Below are positions 9,901-16,979 of a DNA stretch of 64,000 nucleotides, one piece after another. The translations under genes and the position numbers were made by a program. Source of the DNA: Ignavibacteriota bacterium (GTDB lineage: Bacteria > Bacteroidota > Ignavibacteria > UBA10030). Position 1 is the first letter of the stretch. The number at the start of each line of letters is the position of its first letter. The notes beneath the pieces are model-generated. The model ran no database searches. It was not told where the DNA came from and saw only the letters and a list, made by a program, of their open reading frames with translations. The stretch covers positions 404,457 through 468,456 of the forward strand of contig PMZI01000023.1 in assembly GCA_003170475.1 (NCBI GenBank), read 5' to 3'.

Positions 9901-10109
9901 CGAGTTCTGGGTTTGTAAGCTTGAAAGTCTTTGATGTTCTTGGCAGGGAAGTTGCGACTCTGGTGCATGAAGAGCGGGCAACGGGAGTGTACGTGGCGCA
10001 CTGGGACGCGACAGCGATGCCGAGCGGAGTGTATTACTACCGACTGACGGCGACAGAGAAATCGGGCAATGTGTTTACGCAGACACGACGCATGGCGCTT
10101 GTGAAGTAA
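6906..10109 (+). CDS. Secreted T9SS protein: 14 propeller repeats, two cohesin-like domains, dockerin
   Basis: 1067 residues. The order is: signal peptide (1-24); about fourteen 40-residue repeats of the type AVSGTNLFAGT...GVFLSTNNGTSWT (about 30-580), as in sialidase/BNR-like beta-propellers; a cohesin-like domain (about 590-727); a type I dockerin-like module (about 732-813) with two calcium loops, DCDNNGIVDAADLL and DADGNGTINAADLL; a second cohesin-like domain (about 820-960); and a T9SS sorting domain starting with NYPNPFNPST about residue 982. It should be exported and attached to or released from the cell surface. Substrate or partner is unknown. The ATG at 6906 starts the signal peptide and has AAAGGA upstream; the open frame continues upstream without meaning. 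Confidence 0.8.
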   Translation: MKNQLSVIFLVLLTSFCTHFLSAQWLQTIGPNGGSVSCFTVSGTNLFAGTYTGGVFLSTNNGTSWTAVNAGLTNLNVTCLAVSGTNIFAATNGGGVFLSTNNGTSWTAVNTGLTVPWVFALAVSGTNLFAGTGYGGVFLSTNNGTNWTPVTTVSTSDVRTLAVSGTNLFAGAGHSVFVSSNNGTNWTSTNFQNTVSALVVSGTNLFVGTYEGVFLSTNNGASWTPVNTGLNTFVLSLAVSGTNLFAGTNGGGVFLSTNNGTSWTAANTGLTYPVNAFAVSGTNLFAGTNIGVFLSANNGTSWTTVNTGMTILSAYAFAVSGTNLFAGTEVDGVFLSTNNGTSWTPVNTGLTNTNVFALAVSGTNLFAGTEGGVFFSANNGTSWTAVNTGLTVPYVLALAVSGTNLFAGTTDGVYLSTNNGTSWTAVNTGWTSHDGCAFALSGPNLFAGTYNGGVFLSTNNGTSWRAVNTGITNTYVRALAVSGTNLFAGTEGDGVFVSTNNGTSWTAINTGLTNTTARALAISGTNLFAGTSDGVFLSTNNGTNWTPVNTGLTNTYVNGLAVSGTDLFAGTNLRSVWRRPLSEMIAGSASISPSASAQVPVGVPFWIDVKVGDPTAIADLYGISFKLKSNNALCTYVDGSSQAGSFLGTSPLTIFQTLDAQTVDVAVTKTSGLGVNGSGVVARMQFKTASTLPVNSIVQFSLYDIVANNSTGAAITVFPGTLSVTFITAAQVWPGDCDNNGIVDAADLLPIGLYYNQQYGSANNPGNQWQAFTRLYWTNEPPGKKVYADADGNGTINAADLLPIGLNYGSTHQVTTNSAVSGSVTQTLAKATAQGSLAITSVTANSLGGTRVSIPIQLTTTAPVYGIAFTLKSSTGIKFIGADTAGRVLTDAIMMTKALDEQGSFDVGMTKVRGDGFTGIGQLITVAAELSEAATSPLSFDILNVVANDASGNSVNITGSSYRGAVTSEPSSAIPETYSLSQNYPNPFNPSTNFEFQVPSSGFVSLKVFDVLGREVATLVHEERATGVYVAHWDATAMPSGVYYYRLTATEKSGNVFTQTRRMALVK
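7005..8640 (+). repeat. Tandem ~117-120 bp coding repeats (14 units)
   Basis: Within the first propeller gene, units of about 117-120 bases are repeated with strong identity at DNA level. Phrases such as GTCTCGGGCACGAATCTCTT and CCAACAACGGCACAAGCTGG recur in nearly every unit. Thirteen full repeats and a truncated fourteenth can be counted in translation. Such similarity suggests recent unit duplication or gene conversion, and copy number could vary between strains. Confidence 0.85.
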
Positions 10110-10130
10110 CGTGTATTGAAAGAAAATACT

Positions 10131-13100
10131 ATGAAGACATCGATGCGCCTTGTCGCAATGGTTCTGTTGTCTATGATCTTGCATTGCCAGGTCGCTTTCT
10201 CGCAATGGACACAGACCGGTGGACCATCCGGTGCTCTTGTGCATGCACTGGTTGCCAGTGGAACCAACATCTTTGCCGGCACGGACAACAATGGATTGTA
10301 TCGGTCCACCGACGATGGATGGACGTGGTCAGCGGCTCCGGCTGGTCCGGCAACGACAACTATCATGACACTTGCTTCGGTGCCGGTCAATGGCACGGGT
10401 GGAAAGATCCTCTTTGCTGGCACGTACGTTGGCGGTATCTTTCGTTCGACGGACAACGGTGCGAGCTGGTCTGATGTACACATCAAATCAACCAGTGGAA
10501 CAGTCTTCGCCTTTGCGAGCAACATTGACAGCATGGGAAAGGCAACCATCTTTGCGGGTACTAGTGGCGGCATTTTTTTCTCGACCGACAACGGCACCAA
10601 CTGGGCCAATACCGGATTTTCCTTGCCGGTTGCGGTGAATGCGCTTCTTGTTATGCCTGGCTCCGGAGGAGGTACAAGAATCTTCGCCGGCACGGAGGGC
10701 GCGGATGCTGGAATAGTTCTTTCGACGAACAATGGCGCCAAATGGGCCAGCTCGAATCAGGGGATTTCAGGAAACTATGTCAATGCCCTAGCCGCAGTCG
10801 GAACGGTTCTTTTCGCCGGGACATATCAGGATGGTGTTTACCGATCCACGGACAATGGGAAAACGTGGGCTCCGATGAACACGGGGATGACCGGAGGGAG
10901 CAGCGTGACAGCGCTCAGTGTCAACGGCTCTTCCCTCTACGCTGCAACCTACGGGGATGGCATTTATCGAACGACGAACAACGGAGGAAATTGGTCTCAC
11001 GTCGTTGGCGGATTGACAGACGCATACGTCAACGCGCTTGCCTTCAACTCCGCTGGGTCGAGACTGCTCACGGGCACAGAAACCGGCGTGTTTCGCACTG
11101 GTGACACAGGGACAAGCTGGTCAGCCGTCAATGTAGGTCTGCCTTATCTTGGTGTCAACGCTCTGGCCTTCAGTGCTGATGGCGCGAGACTCTACGCGGG
11201 GACCACTGGTGGTGGTGTGTGTTGGTCGACCGACAACGGTGCAACGTGGCAGGCACCAAACACGGGCCTGAAAAAGGACGACGGCACCACCGTGAGCGTA
11301 TATGCACTCGCCCTCATGGGGACGACGGTCTTCGCCGGCACAGATGGAAATGGTGGTGTCTACCGCTCGACCGACAACGGTGTCAACTGGACTGGCAGTC
11401 AATCAGGTCTACCCAACAACAGCGTGAAATCTCTTTTTGTGAATGGGAGCTCTGTCATCGCTGGAATGTACGGTGGTGGGGTCTACACTTCCACGAACAA
11501 TGGGAGCACATGGAAAGAAACGGATGCCGGCCTGCCTTCTGTCTCGACAGTCAACGCGTTTGTTCAGATCAGTACTACACTGTTTGCAGGAACCGGTGGA
11601 AACGGTGTCTACCGGTCCACAGATAACGGCTCGCACTGGACGCCATTGAACTCGGGACTCCCGTCCCGTGCCTCGATACAATCTCTTGCTGAGAGCGCCG
11701 GGGGCACATCCCAACTCATAGCCGGGACGGAAGGGGACGGCGTCTACATCTCGACGAATGCCGGCGCTAGTTGGACTGCGGCCAACACCGGGTTTCCCCA
11801 GGGCGTGGTCGTGAATGCGCTGGCAGTGGTTGGGGGGTCTCTCTTTGCCGGGACGGAGGGAGATAGTGTGTTTGTTTCCACCAACAGCGGAGCAACGTGG
11901 GGTACGGCTAACCGCGGCCTCACAGAGGACACCGTCAATGTTTTTGCCGTGAATCCGATGGGGATGGCGCCGACGAATCTGTATGCCGGAACAGGATCGA
12001 GCGGGGTGTTCCGCTACACCAGCAGCGTCTCTCTCAAGTCAAGCATTGTGTTGAACAAACCGGGACCTGCTTCTGTCGGTACACCGTTCTGGGTTGAAGT
12101 GAGGATTGGTGAGCCAACCGCTGTGAATGGGCTCTATGGTGTATCATTCAAGGTGAAGAGCGACAAGCCAACATGCACATACGTGGATGGCAGCGCCGCG
12201 GTCGGGACTTTTCCGGATGCGGGAGTGCTGACGTACTTCAAGATGGCAGATCCGCAAACGGTCGATATGGCTATTTCAAAGACGGCGACTCCCGGAATGA
12301 GTGGCAGTGGGCTTGTGGCCAAAGCTCAGTTTCTTTCTTCGGCGGGAGGGAGTGTCAGGTTCACAATCGAGGGATTAACGGCAATTGATCAAAACGGGAC
12401 ATCGATATCTCTCGACACAATGGGTTTGTCAATTTCATTTGGAGGGCCCGTAGCGCGATTGGTGGGAGTCGGACCTTATCAGATGGGCAAGCCATTCTGG
12501 ATACAGGTGCAGATTGGAGATCCTGACACCATCAAGGGGCTCTATGGAATATCGTTCAAGCTCAAGAGCGACAAAATCGCTTGCACGTATGTTGACGGAA
12601 GTGCGACAGCAGGGACTTTGCTTGGCACATCCGCTCTGACGTTTTTCCAAAAGGCCGATCCTCAGACCGTGGACATGGCGTTGACGAAGACCGCTTCCCC
12701 CGGCGTCACCGGAACCGGGGTCATTGCGAAAGCGGAGTTCGTTTCCTCCCTTACAGGGGCAGTGACATTCACGCTTGTGGAAGTTTCGGCCATCGATCAG
12801 AATGGAGTGAAAATTCCGTTGGGGGCAGAGTCTTTCACCATTGCGTCCATTCTCACCGCGATTGCGGAGGAGAGTCGTGAGCCAACGTCGTTCCAGTTGA
12901 GCCAGAACTATCCGAATCCATTCAATCCATCGACGAATTTTGAGTTTCAGGTCCCGAGTTCCGGGTTTGTAAGCCTTAAGGTATTTGACGTTCTAGGCAG
13001 GGAGGCTGCAACGCTGGTGAACGAGATGCGCACACCGGGGATTTATCGCGTCCGGTGGAACGCGTCGGCGATGCCGAGCGGAGTGTATGTCTACCGTCTC

Positions 13101-13148
13101 CGTGCCGGGAGTCTTGTGTCCACGAAGCAGATGGTGCTTCTGAAGTAA
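10131..13148 (+). CDS. Secreted T9SS protein: 14 propeller repeats and two cohesin-like domains
   Basis: 1005 residues: signal peptide (about 1-26, ending AFSQ), about fourteen repeats of 40-48 residues with the core VNALAV...LFAGT..GVYRSTDNG..W, then two consecutive cohesin-like domains (each with GLYG[VI]SFK[VL]KSDK and TCTYVDGSA or ACTYVDGSA), and a C-terminal T9SS sorting domain with NYPNPFNPST. It is a paralogue of the gene 22 bases upstream but lacks the dockerin and has more diverged repeats. I chose ATG 10131 (GAAAG upstream) over a TTG at 10116. It probably acts outside the cell as a binding or scaffold protein; no catalytic motif was seen. Confidence 0.78.
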   Translation: MKTSMRLVAMVLLSMILHCQVAFSQWTQTGGPSGALVHALVASGTNIFAGTDNNGLYRSTDDGWTWSAAPAGPATTTIMTLASVPVNGTGGKILFAGTYVGGIFRSTDNGASWSDVHIKSTSGTVFAFASNIDSMGKATIFAGTSGGIFFSTDNGTNWANTGFSLPVAVNALLVMPGSGGGTRIFAGTEGADAGIVLSTNNGAKWASSNQGISGNYVNALAAVGTVLFAGTYQDGVYRSTDNGKTWAPMNTGMTGGSSVTALSVNGSSLYAATYGDGIYRTTNNGGNWSHVVGGLTDAYVNALAFNSAGSRLLTGTETGVFRTGDTGTSWSAVNVGLPYLGVNALAFSADGARLYAGTTGGGVCWSTDNGATWQAPNTGLKKDDGTTVSVYALALMGTTVFAGTDGNGGVYRSTDNGVNWTGSQSGLPNNSVKSLFVNGSSVIAGMYGGGVYTSTNNGSTWKETDAGLPSVSTVNAFVQISTTLFAGTGGNGVYRSTDNGSHWTPLNSGLPSRASIQSLAESAGGTSQLIAGTEGDGVYISTNAGASWTAANTGFPQGVVVNALAVVGGSLFAGTEGDSVFVSTNSGATWGTANRGLTEDTVNVFAVNPMGMAPTNLYAGTGSSGVFRYTSSVSLKSSIVLNKPGPASVGTPFWVEVRIGEPTAVNGLYGVSFKVKSDKPTCTYVDGSAAVGTFPDAGVLTYFKMADPQTVDMAISKTATPGMSGSGLVAKAQFLSSAGGSVRFTIEGLTAIDQNGTSISLDTMGLSISFGGPVARLVGVGPYQMGKPFWIQVQIGDPDTIKGLYGISFKLKSDKIACTYVDGSATAGTLLGTSALTFFQKADPQTVDMALTKTASPGVTGTGVIAKAEFVSSLTGAVTFTLVEVSAIDQNGVKIPLGAESFTIASILTAIAEESREPTSFQLSQNYPNPFNPSTNFEFQVPSSGFVSLKVFDVLGREAATLVNEMRTPGIYRVRWNASAMPSGVYVYRLRAGSLVSTKQMVLLK

Positions 13149-13246
13149 CAGCGTTCCGCTGTATGCGGGGTTGTCAGGATTTTCTGCAGTGAAGGAAGGG
13201 CAAGCTGCGCTTTCCTGTTGCATTCATTTGACTCCAGGAACACCCA

Positions 13247-14356
13247 ATGCGAATCGACCGAATTGAACTGCGTCACACAAAGATGGAGCTCGTTTCTCCG
13301 TTCGAAACGTCCCTTGGTGTAGAGCTCTTTGAAGAGCATATCATCGTGCGCGTTGATGGTGGCGGAGTGACGGGCTGGGGTGAATGCGTTGTTGAGCCAA
13401 CACCATCCTACTCCTATGAAACGTTGGAGACGGCCTGGCATGTCCTGCGTGATTTTCTCATCCCCGCTCTTGTCGGCAAAGAGATTCTGAACATCGACGA
13501 CGCCTTGGCAAAGACCGGTTGGGTCCGAGGACATCGGATGGCACGCGCAGGATTGGAGGCGGCACTCTCGGATGCATTCGCGAAGGCACAGGGGATTTCG
13601 CTTTCGCAGTTTCTGGGAGGGACGCGCAAGCGGATCAATGTCGGTGTGAGTGTGGGACTTCAATATTCGCCAGATCGGTTGGTTGAGGTCATATCAGAAT
13701 ACTTGCAGGATGGTTACAAACGCATCAAGATCAAAATTGCCCCCGGCCGGGATCTTGCTCTCGTGAAAGCCGTGCGAAAAGCGTATCCGGATATTCAATT
13801 ACAGGTCGATGCTAATTCGGCGTACACGCTGAAGGACATTGACATGCTTCGGGCCCTGGATGAATTCAATCTGCAGCTCATCGAACAGCCATTGGCGTAT
13901 GATGATATCTACGATCATTCGATCCTGGCGCGGCAGCTCAGAACGCCCATTTGTCTGGACGAGAGCATTTACAACGTGTCCGACACAAAAGCTGCGATCG
14001 AGCTTGGAAGTTGTCGAATCATCAACATCAAGCCTGGTCGTGTTGGCGGCTACACCGAGTCCAAACGAATTCACGATTTCTGCGTTTCGAAGAACGTTCC
14101 CGTGTGGCATGGCGGGATGGACGAATCCGGCATTGGCCGGGCTGGAAATGTGGGGCTCGCGTCGCTGCCGAACTTCGTTCTCCCCGGGGATATCTCCGCA
14201 AGCAAGCGATACTATAAAGAGGATATCGTGGATCCGCCGTTTGAAGTCGACGCAGACGGCACGATGGCCGTTCCGACGAAGCCAGGCATCGGCGTCGATA
14301 TATTGATGAACCGATTGGAGCACGTGACGGCGAGGCGCGAGGAATTCAAGCCATAG
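13247..14356 (+). CDS. menC: o-succinylbenzoate synthase / N-acylamino acid racemase family enzyme
   Basis: 369 residues, enolase superfamily, muconate-lactonizing subgroup. Catalytic lysines are visible in KIKI (Lys161 and Lys163) and IKPGRVGG (Lys262). The metal ligands are Asp188 (DANSAY), Glu213 (LIEQPL) and Asp238 (CLDESI). The GGMDESGIGRAGN segment and SLPNFVLPGDISAS are typical of the MenC/NAAAR family. MenC dehydrates SHCHC to o-succinylbenzoate in menaquinone synthesis; relatives racemise N-acylamino acids. No other men genes are nearby, so the role is uncertain. It stands alone between the secreted proteins and the uronate block. Confidence 0.75.
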   Translation: MRIDRIELRHTKMELVSPFETSLGVELFEEHIIVRVDGGGVTGWGECVVEPTPSYSYETLETAWHVLRDFLIPALVGKEILNIDDALAKTGWVRGHRMARAGLEAALSDAFAKAQGISLSQFLGGTRKRINVGVSVGLQYSPDRLVEVISEYLQDGYKRIKIKIAPGRDLALVKAVRKAYPDIQLQVDANSAYTLKDIDMLRALDEFNLQLIEQPLAYDDIYDHSILARQLRTPICLDESIYNVSDTKAAIELGSCRIINIKPGRVGGYTESKRIHDFCVSKNVPVWHGGMDESGIGRAGNVGLASLPNFVLPGDISASKRYYKEDIVDPPFEVDADGTMAVPTKPGIGVDILMNRLEHVTARREEFKP

Positions 14357-14540
14357 GAAACCCCCAATCATTCCTTCAAGCTCAATGTGAAGAGACCGCT
14401 CCATCTCTCTTCTCGACGTCTCATTTGTACAGACTCTGGCAAATGTGACAACTCTCGCATCTTGCTCCGCAACTCTTCCAGTCGCGAACGACTCATGTTC
14501 ACATCTCGGAATAGTTGCCAGCCGACATATAAAAAAACTC

Positions 14541-14591
14541 TTGACAATAAAAGTCATTGTCTGTATTCTTGACATACCTAGTATACCAGGT
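14541..14591 (+). promoter_or_regulatory. Promoter and palindromic operator of the uronate block
   Basis: TTGACA (14541-14546), 17 bases, TATTCT (14564-14569) form a good sigma-70-type promoter. Immediately downstream, 14576-14591 reads ACCTAGTATACCAGGT, a 16-bp palindrome with one mismatched pair and a central GTATAC, as in many GntR-family operators. It overlaps the expected transcription start and reaches the ribosome-binding region of the regulator gene, so autoregulation is the natural reading. The remainder of the 243-base gap shows no gene. Confidence 0.65.
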
Positions 14592-14599
14592 TGCCAAGT

Positions 14600-15802
14600 A
14601 TGCCTATTGATGTCCAGGATTCCACTCCGCTCTACCTTCAAATCGTCGATGATCTCAAATCGAAGATTGCCTCGAAGGAACTGAAAGCCGGCGATCAGCT
14701 CGGCTCTCACGCCGAGCTGTCTTCGACCTATGGCGTCAGTCTCATCACAGTGAAGAAAGCGCTCGCAACCCTCATCAACGACGGCATCGTCTTCAGTCGT
14801 GTCGGCAAAGGAACATTCGTCGCACAACCTTCGATTGACACGCATCGCAATGAACACCCCACGATCGGTCTCGTCATTCAGGATGTTCGCAGTCCGTTCT
14901 TTTCCCGCATCATGCACAGCGTGGAAGATGCTGCGTACAAACTTGGTTACCATGTTCTTGTCTCCAGTTCATCGGGCGAAGCGGAAAAGGAAGAGGCACA
15001 AATCGCACGATTCCGAAATTTCGGTGTCAATGGAATGATTATTGCCTCGATGAGTCACCAGTACCACGCTACACCAACCATTCGCAAGATGCTTCATGAG
15101 GGATTTCCATTTGTCATGGTTTCCTACATCGCCGATGAGGATGTTCCCTTTGTGGGCAGCAACCACGAACAGGGCGGGTATCTGGCGACGGAATACCTCC
15201 TCAAACAAGGATACCAGAGAATTGGATACATCAACGGAGAGCCGGGAAATTTAGTCGGAGAACTGCGTCGGCGCGGGTATGAAGACGCTCTCAGAGCTTA
15301 TGGGCGGCGTATCGATAAACGCCTCCAGCTTCATCTCCGGATGAGGGGGGAAAAGCACGATTATCAGTCCGGCTATGAGATCGGAAAGAAATTTCGATCG
15401 ATATCCGCTCGGCCCGATGCCCTGTTTGTGTACAACGACCTCTCAGCCCTCGGATTTGAAGAAGCGATTCTCGAACAAGGTCTGCGGATTCCCGACGATG
15501 TCGCGATCGTCGGTTTCGATGATATCGATCGAGGAGAATATGCCCAGGTTCCACTGACGACAATGCGCCAGCCGACGGCGCTGATCGGGTCGCATGCCGT
15601 CGAGCTGCTTGTGAAACTTATGAACGGAAAGAACGCCGTGCTGCGCAAGATTCTGAAGCCGGAACTTATTCTTCGTGAATCATCCGGTCGTAACGGAAAA
15701 GGGCGAATCCGCCGAAACACCTCCGCCTTAACAAAAGGCCAACAATCTGTGCACCATGGTGCCAAGGCGATGCGATCAAGCCAGAAGGAGCATTCCCGAT
15801 GA
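14600..15802 (+). CDS. GntR/LacI hybrid transcriptional regulator of the uronate block
   Basis: 400 residues. The N-terminus (about 1-75) is a GntR-type winged helix-turn-helix (PLYLQIVDDLKSKI, then SLITVKKALATLINDGIV and GKGTFVA). The rest (about 85-365) is a LacI/periplasmic-binding-type sugar sensor (TIGLVIQDVRSPFF, PDALFVYNDLSALGF, VAIVGFDDIDRGEY). This architecture is that of the arabinose repressor AraR. It probably represses the downstream uronate genes until a uronate intermediate binds. It overlaps kdgF by four bases (ATGA), so they are co-translated. I preferred the ATG at 14600 over a TTG nine bases upstream. Confidence 0.85.
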   Translation: MPIDVQDSTPLYLQIVDDLKSKIASKELKAGDQLGSHAELSSTYGVSLITVKKALATLINDGIVFSRVGKGTFVAQPSIDTHRNEHPTIGLVIQDVRSPFFSRIMHSVEDAAYKLGYHVLVSSSSGEAEKEEAQIARFRNFGVNGMIIASMSHQYHATPTIRKMLHEGFPFVMVSYIADEDVPFVGSNHEQGGYLATEYLLKQGYQRIGYINGEPGNLVGELRRRGYEDALRAYGRRIDKRLQLHLRMRGEKHDYQSGYEIGKKFRSISARPDALFVYNDLSALGFEEAILEQGLRIPDDVAIVGFDDIDRGEYAQVPLTTMRQPTALIGSHAVELLVKLMNGKNAVLRKILKPELILRESSGRNGKGRIRRNTSALTKGQQSVHHGAKAMRSSQKEHSR

Positions 15803-16152
15803 ATCAGTCCCCGGCATTTGTGAAATCAGACGATCAGGCGTGGGAAGCTGCGGGCGATGGGGTGAAGCGCAAGATTCTCTCCTACGATTCCGGCTTAATG
15901 ATGGTGCATGTAAAATTCGTCAAAGGTGCGATAGGATACGTTCATACGCATCCTCATCGACAGGTAACATTTGTCGAACAAGGATTATTCGAAGTCCAGA
16001 TCGCCCAAAACAAAACTGTTCTTTCGAAAGGGGACACTTTTATTGTTTCTCCGAATGTGGCGCACGGCGTTGTCGCGTTGGAAGAGGGTGATCTTCTGGA
16101 TGTCTTTACTCCGGCGCGAGAAGACTTTCTCGCTACCGCCAAACCGAATTAG
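15799..16152 (+). CDS. kdgF: KdgF-like cupin, unsaturated uronate linearising enzyme
   Basis: 117 residues, a single cupin. The metal-binding HTHPHRQ (His49, His51, Gln55) and NVAHGV, followed by LLDVFTP (Asp101), match KdgF of pectinolytic bacteria in order and spacing. KdgF speeds the conversion of 4,5-unsaturated galacturonate, released by GH88/GH105-type enzymes, to the linear 5-keto-4-deoxyuronate that KduI uses. Its position between the regulator and kduD supports the call. The start overlaps the regulator stop (ATGA). Confidence 0.85.
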   Translation: MNQSPAFVKSDDQAWEAAGDGVKRKILSYDSGLMMVHVKFVKGAIGYVHTHPHRQVTFVEQGLFEVQIAQNKTVLSKGDTFIVSPNVAHGVVALEEGDLLDVFTPAREDFLATAKPN

Positions 16153-16202
16153 AAACCCTCAGTTGGAAAAATTTCAAGACGGAATCAGAGGAAGGATGTC
16201 AT

Positions 16203-16958
16203 ATGAAAGAGTCATTTGATCTCGCGGGGAAGGTGGCAATTGTGACCGGTGGATATCAGGGATTGGGAAGAGGAATGGCTATCGGGTTGGCGGAGGCCGG
16301 AGCTGACGTCGTTCTCGTCGATCGCCAGGAAGCAACCGAGACCGCCGGCGTTATTCACTCACGGGGCCGGAAAACACTGACCTTTGCTGCCGACCTGATG
16401 TCCATTGAGCCCATCCCGTTGATCGTGCAGAAGACAGTGGAGACCTTCGGGAAGATCGATATTCTCATTAACAACGCGGGCACGATTCGCCGGACGCCGG
16501 CAATAGATTATTCCGAAAAAGATTGGGATGACATCATGGCGGTCAACGCGAAGACCGTCTTCTTTTTCAGTCAGGCAGTGGCTCGTGACATGATGAAGCG
16601 AAAGTCCGGCAAGATCATCAATATCGCTTCGTTGCTCGCCTTTCAGGGGGGCATCATTGTCCCGGCGTATGCCGCGAGCAAAGGCGCCGTTGCACAGATA
16701 ACCAAGGCTCTTGCCAACGAATGGGCTGCGCACGGCATCAACATCAATGCGATTGCACCGGGGTATATGGCAACCGACAACACGAAGGCACTGCGAGAAG
16801 ACCCTGTGCGTTCCAAGGCGATTCTGGACCGGATCCCAGCCGGACGATGGGGAACGCCCCAGGATCTCGCCGGGGTCGCTGTATTTCTTGCTTCACCGGC
16901 ATCAGACTATGTCAACGGACATATCCTCGTTGTCGATGGTGGATGGCTTGCGCGATAA
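16203..16958 (+). CDS. kduD: 2-dehydro-3-deoxy-D-gluconate 5-dehydrogenase (KduD)
   Basis: 251 residues, classical short-chain dehydrogenase: cofactor motif TGGYQGLGRG near the N-terminus, NNAG about residue 90, and a catalytic Ser followed by YAASK. The sequence resembles KduD, which reduces 2,5-diketo-3-deoxygluconate (the KduI product) to 2-keto-3-deoxygluconate with NADH. Neighbours kdgF and kduI complete the unsaturated uronate route. AGGAAGG precedes the start. Confidence 0.85.
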   Translation: MKESFDLAGKVAIVTGGYQGLGRGMAIGLAEAGADVVLVDRQEATETAGVIHSRGRKTLTFAADLMSIEPIPLIVQKTVETFGKIDILINNAGTIRRTPAIDYSEKDWDDIMAVNAKTVFFFSQAVARDMMKRKSGKIINIASLLAFQGGIIVPAYAASKGAVAQITKALANEWAAHGININAIAPGYMATDNTKALREDPVRSKAILDRIPAGRWGTPQDLAGVAVFLASPASDYVNGHILVVDGGWLAR

Positions 16959-16979
16959 CCTTCGTAGAAAGAACTCTTG

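Noticed and set aside
13247-14356. Mannonate dehydratase of the enolase superfamily (to fill the pathway gap)
   Set aside because: The catalytic lysines KIKI and IKPG and the MenC-type GGMDESGIGRA place it in the OSBS/NAAAR subgroup, not among the mandelate-racemase-type dehydratases.
13799-14953. 384-codon antisense frame across menC and the regulator
   Set aside because: Spans two real genes and the promoter/operator between them; no domain signature.
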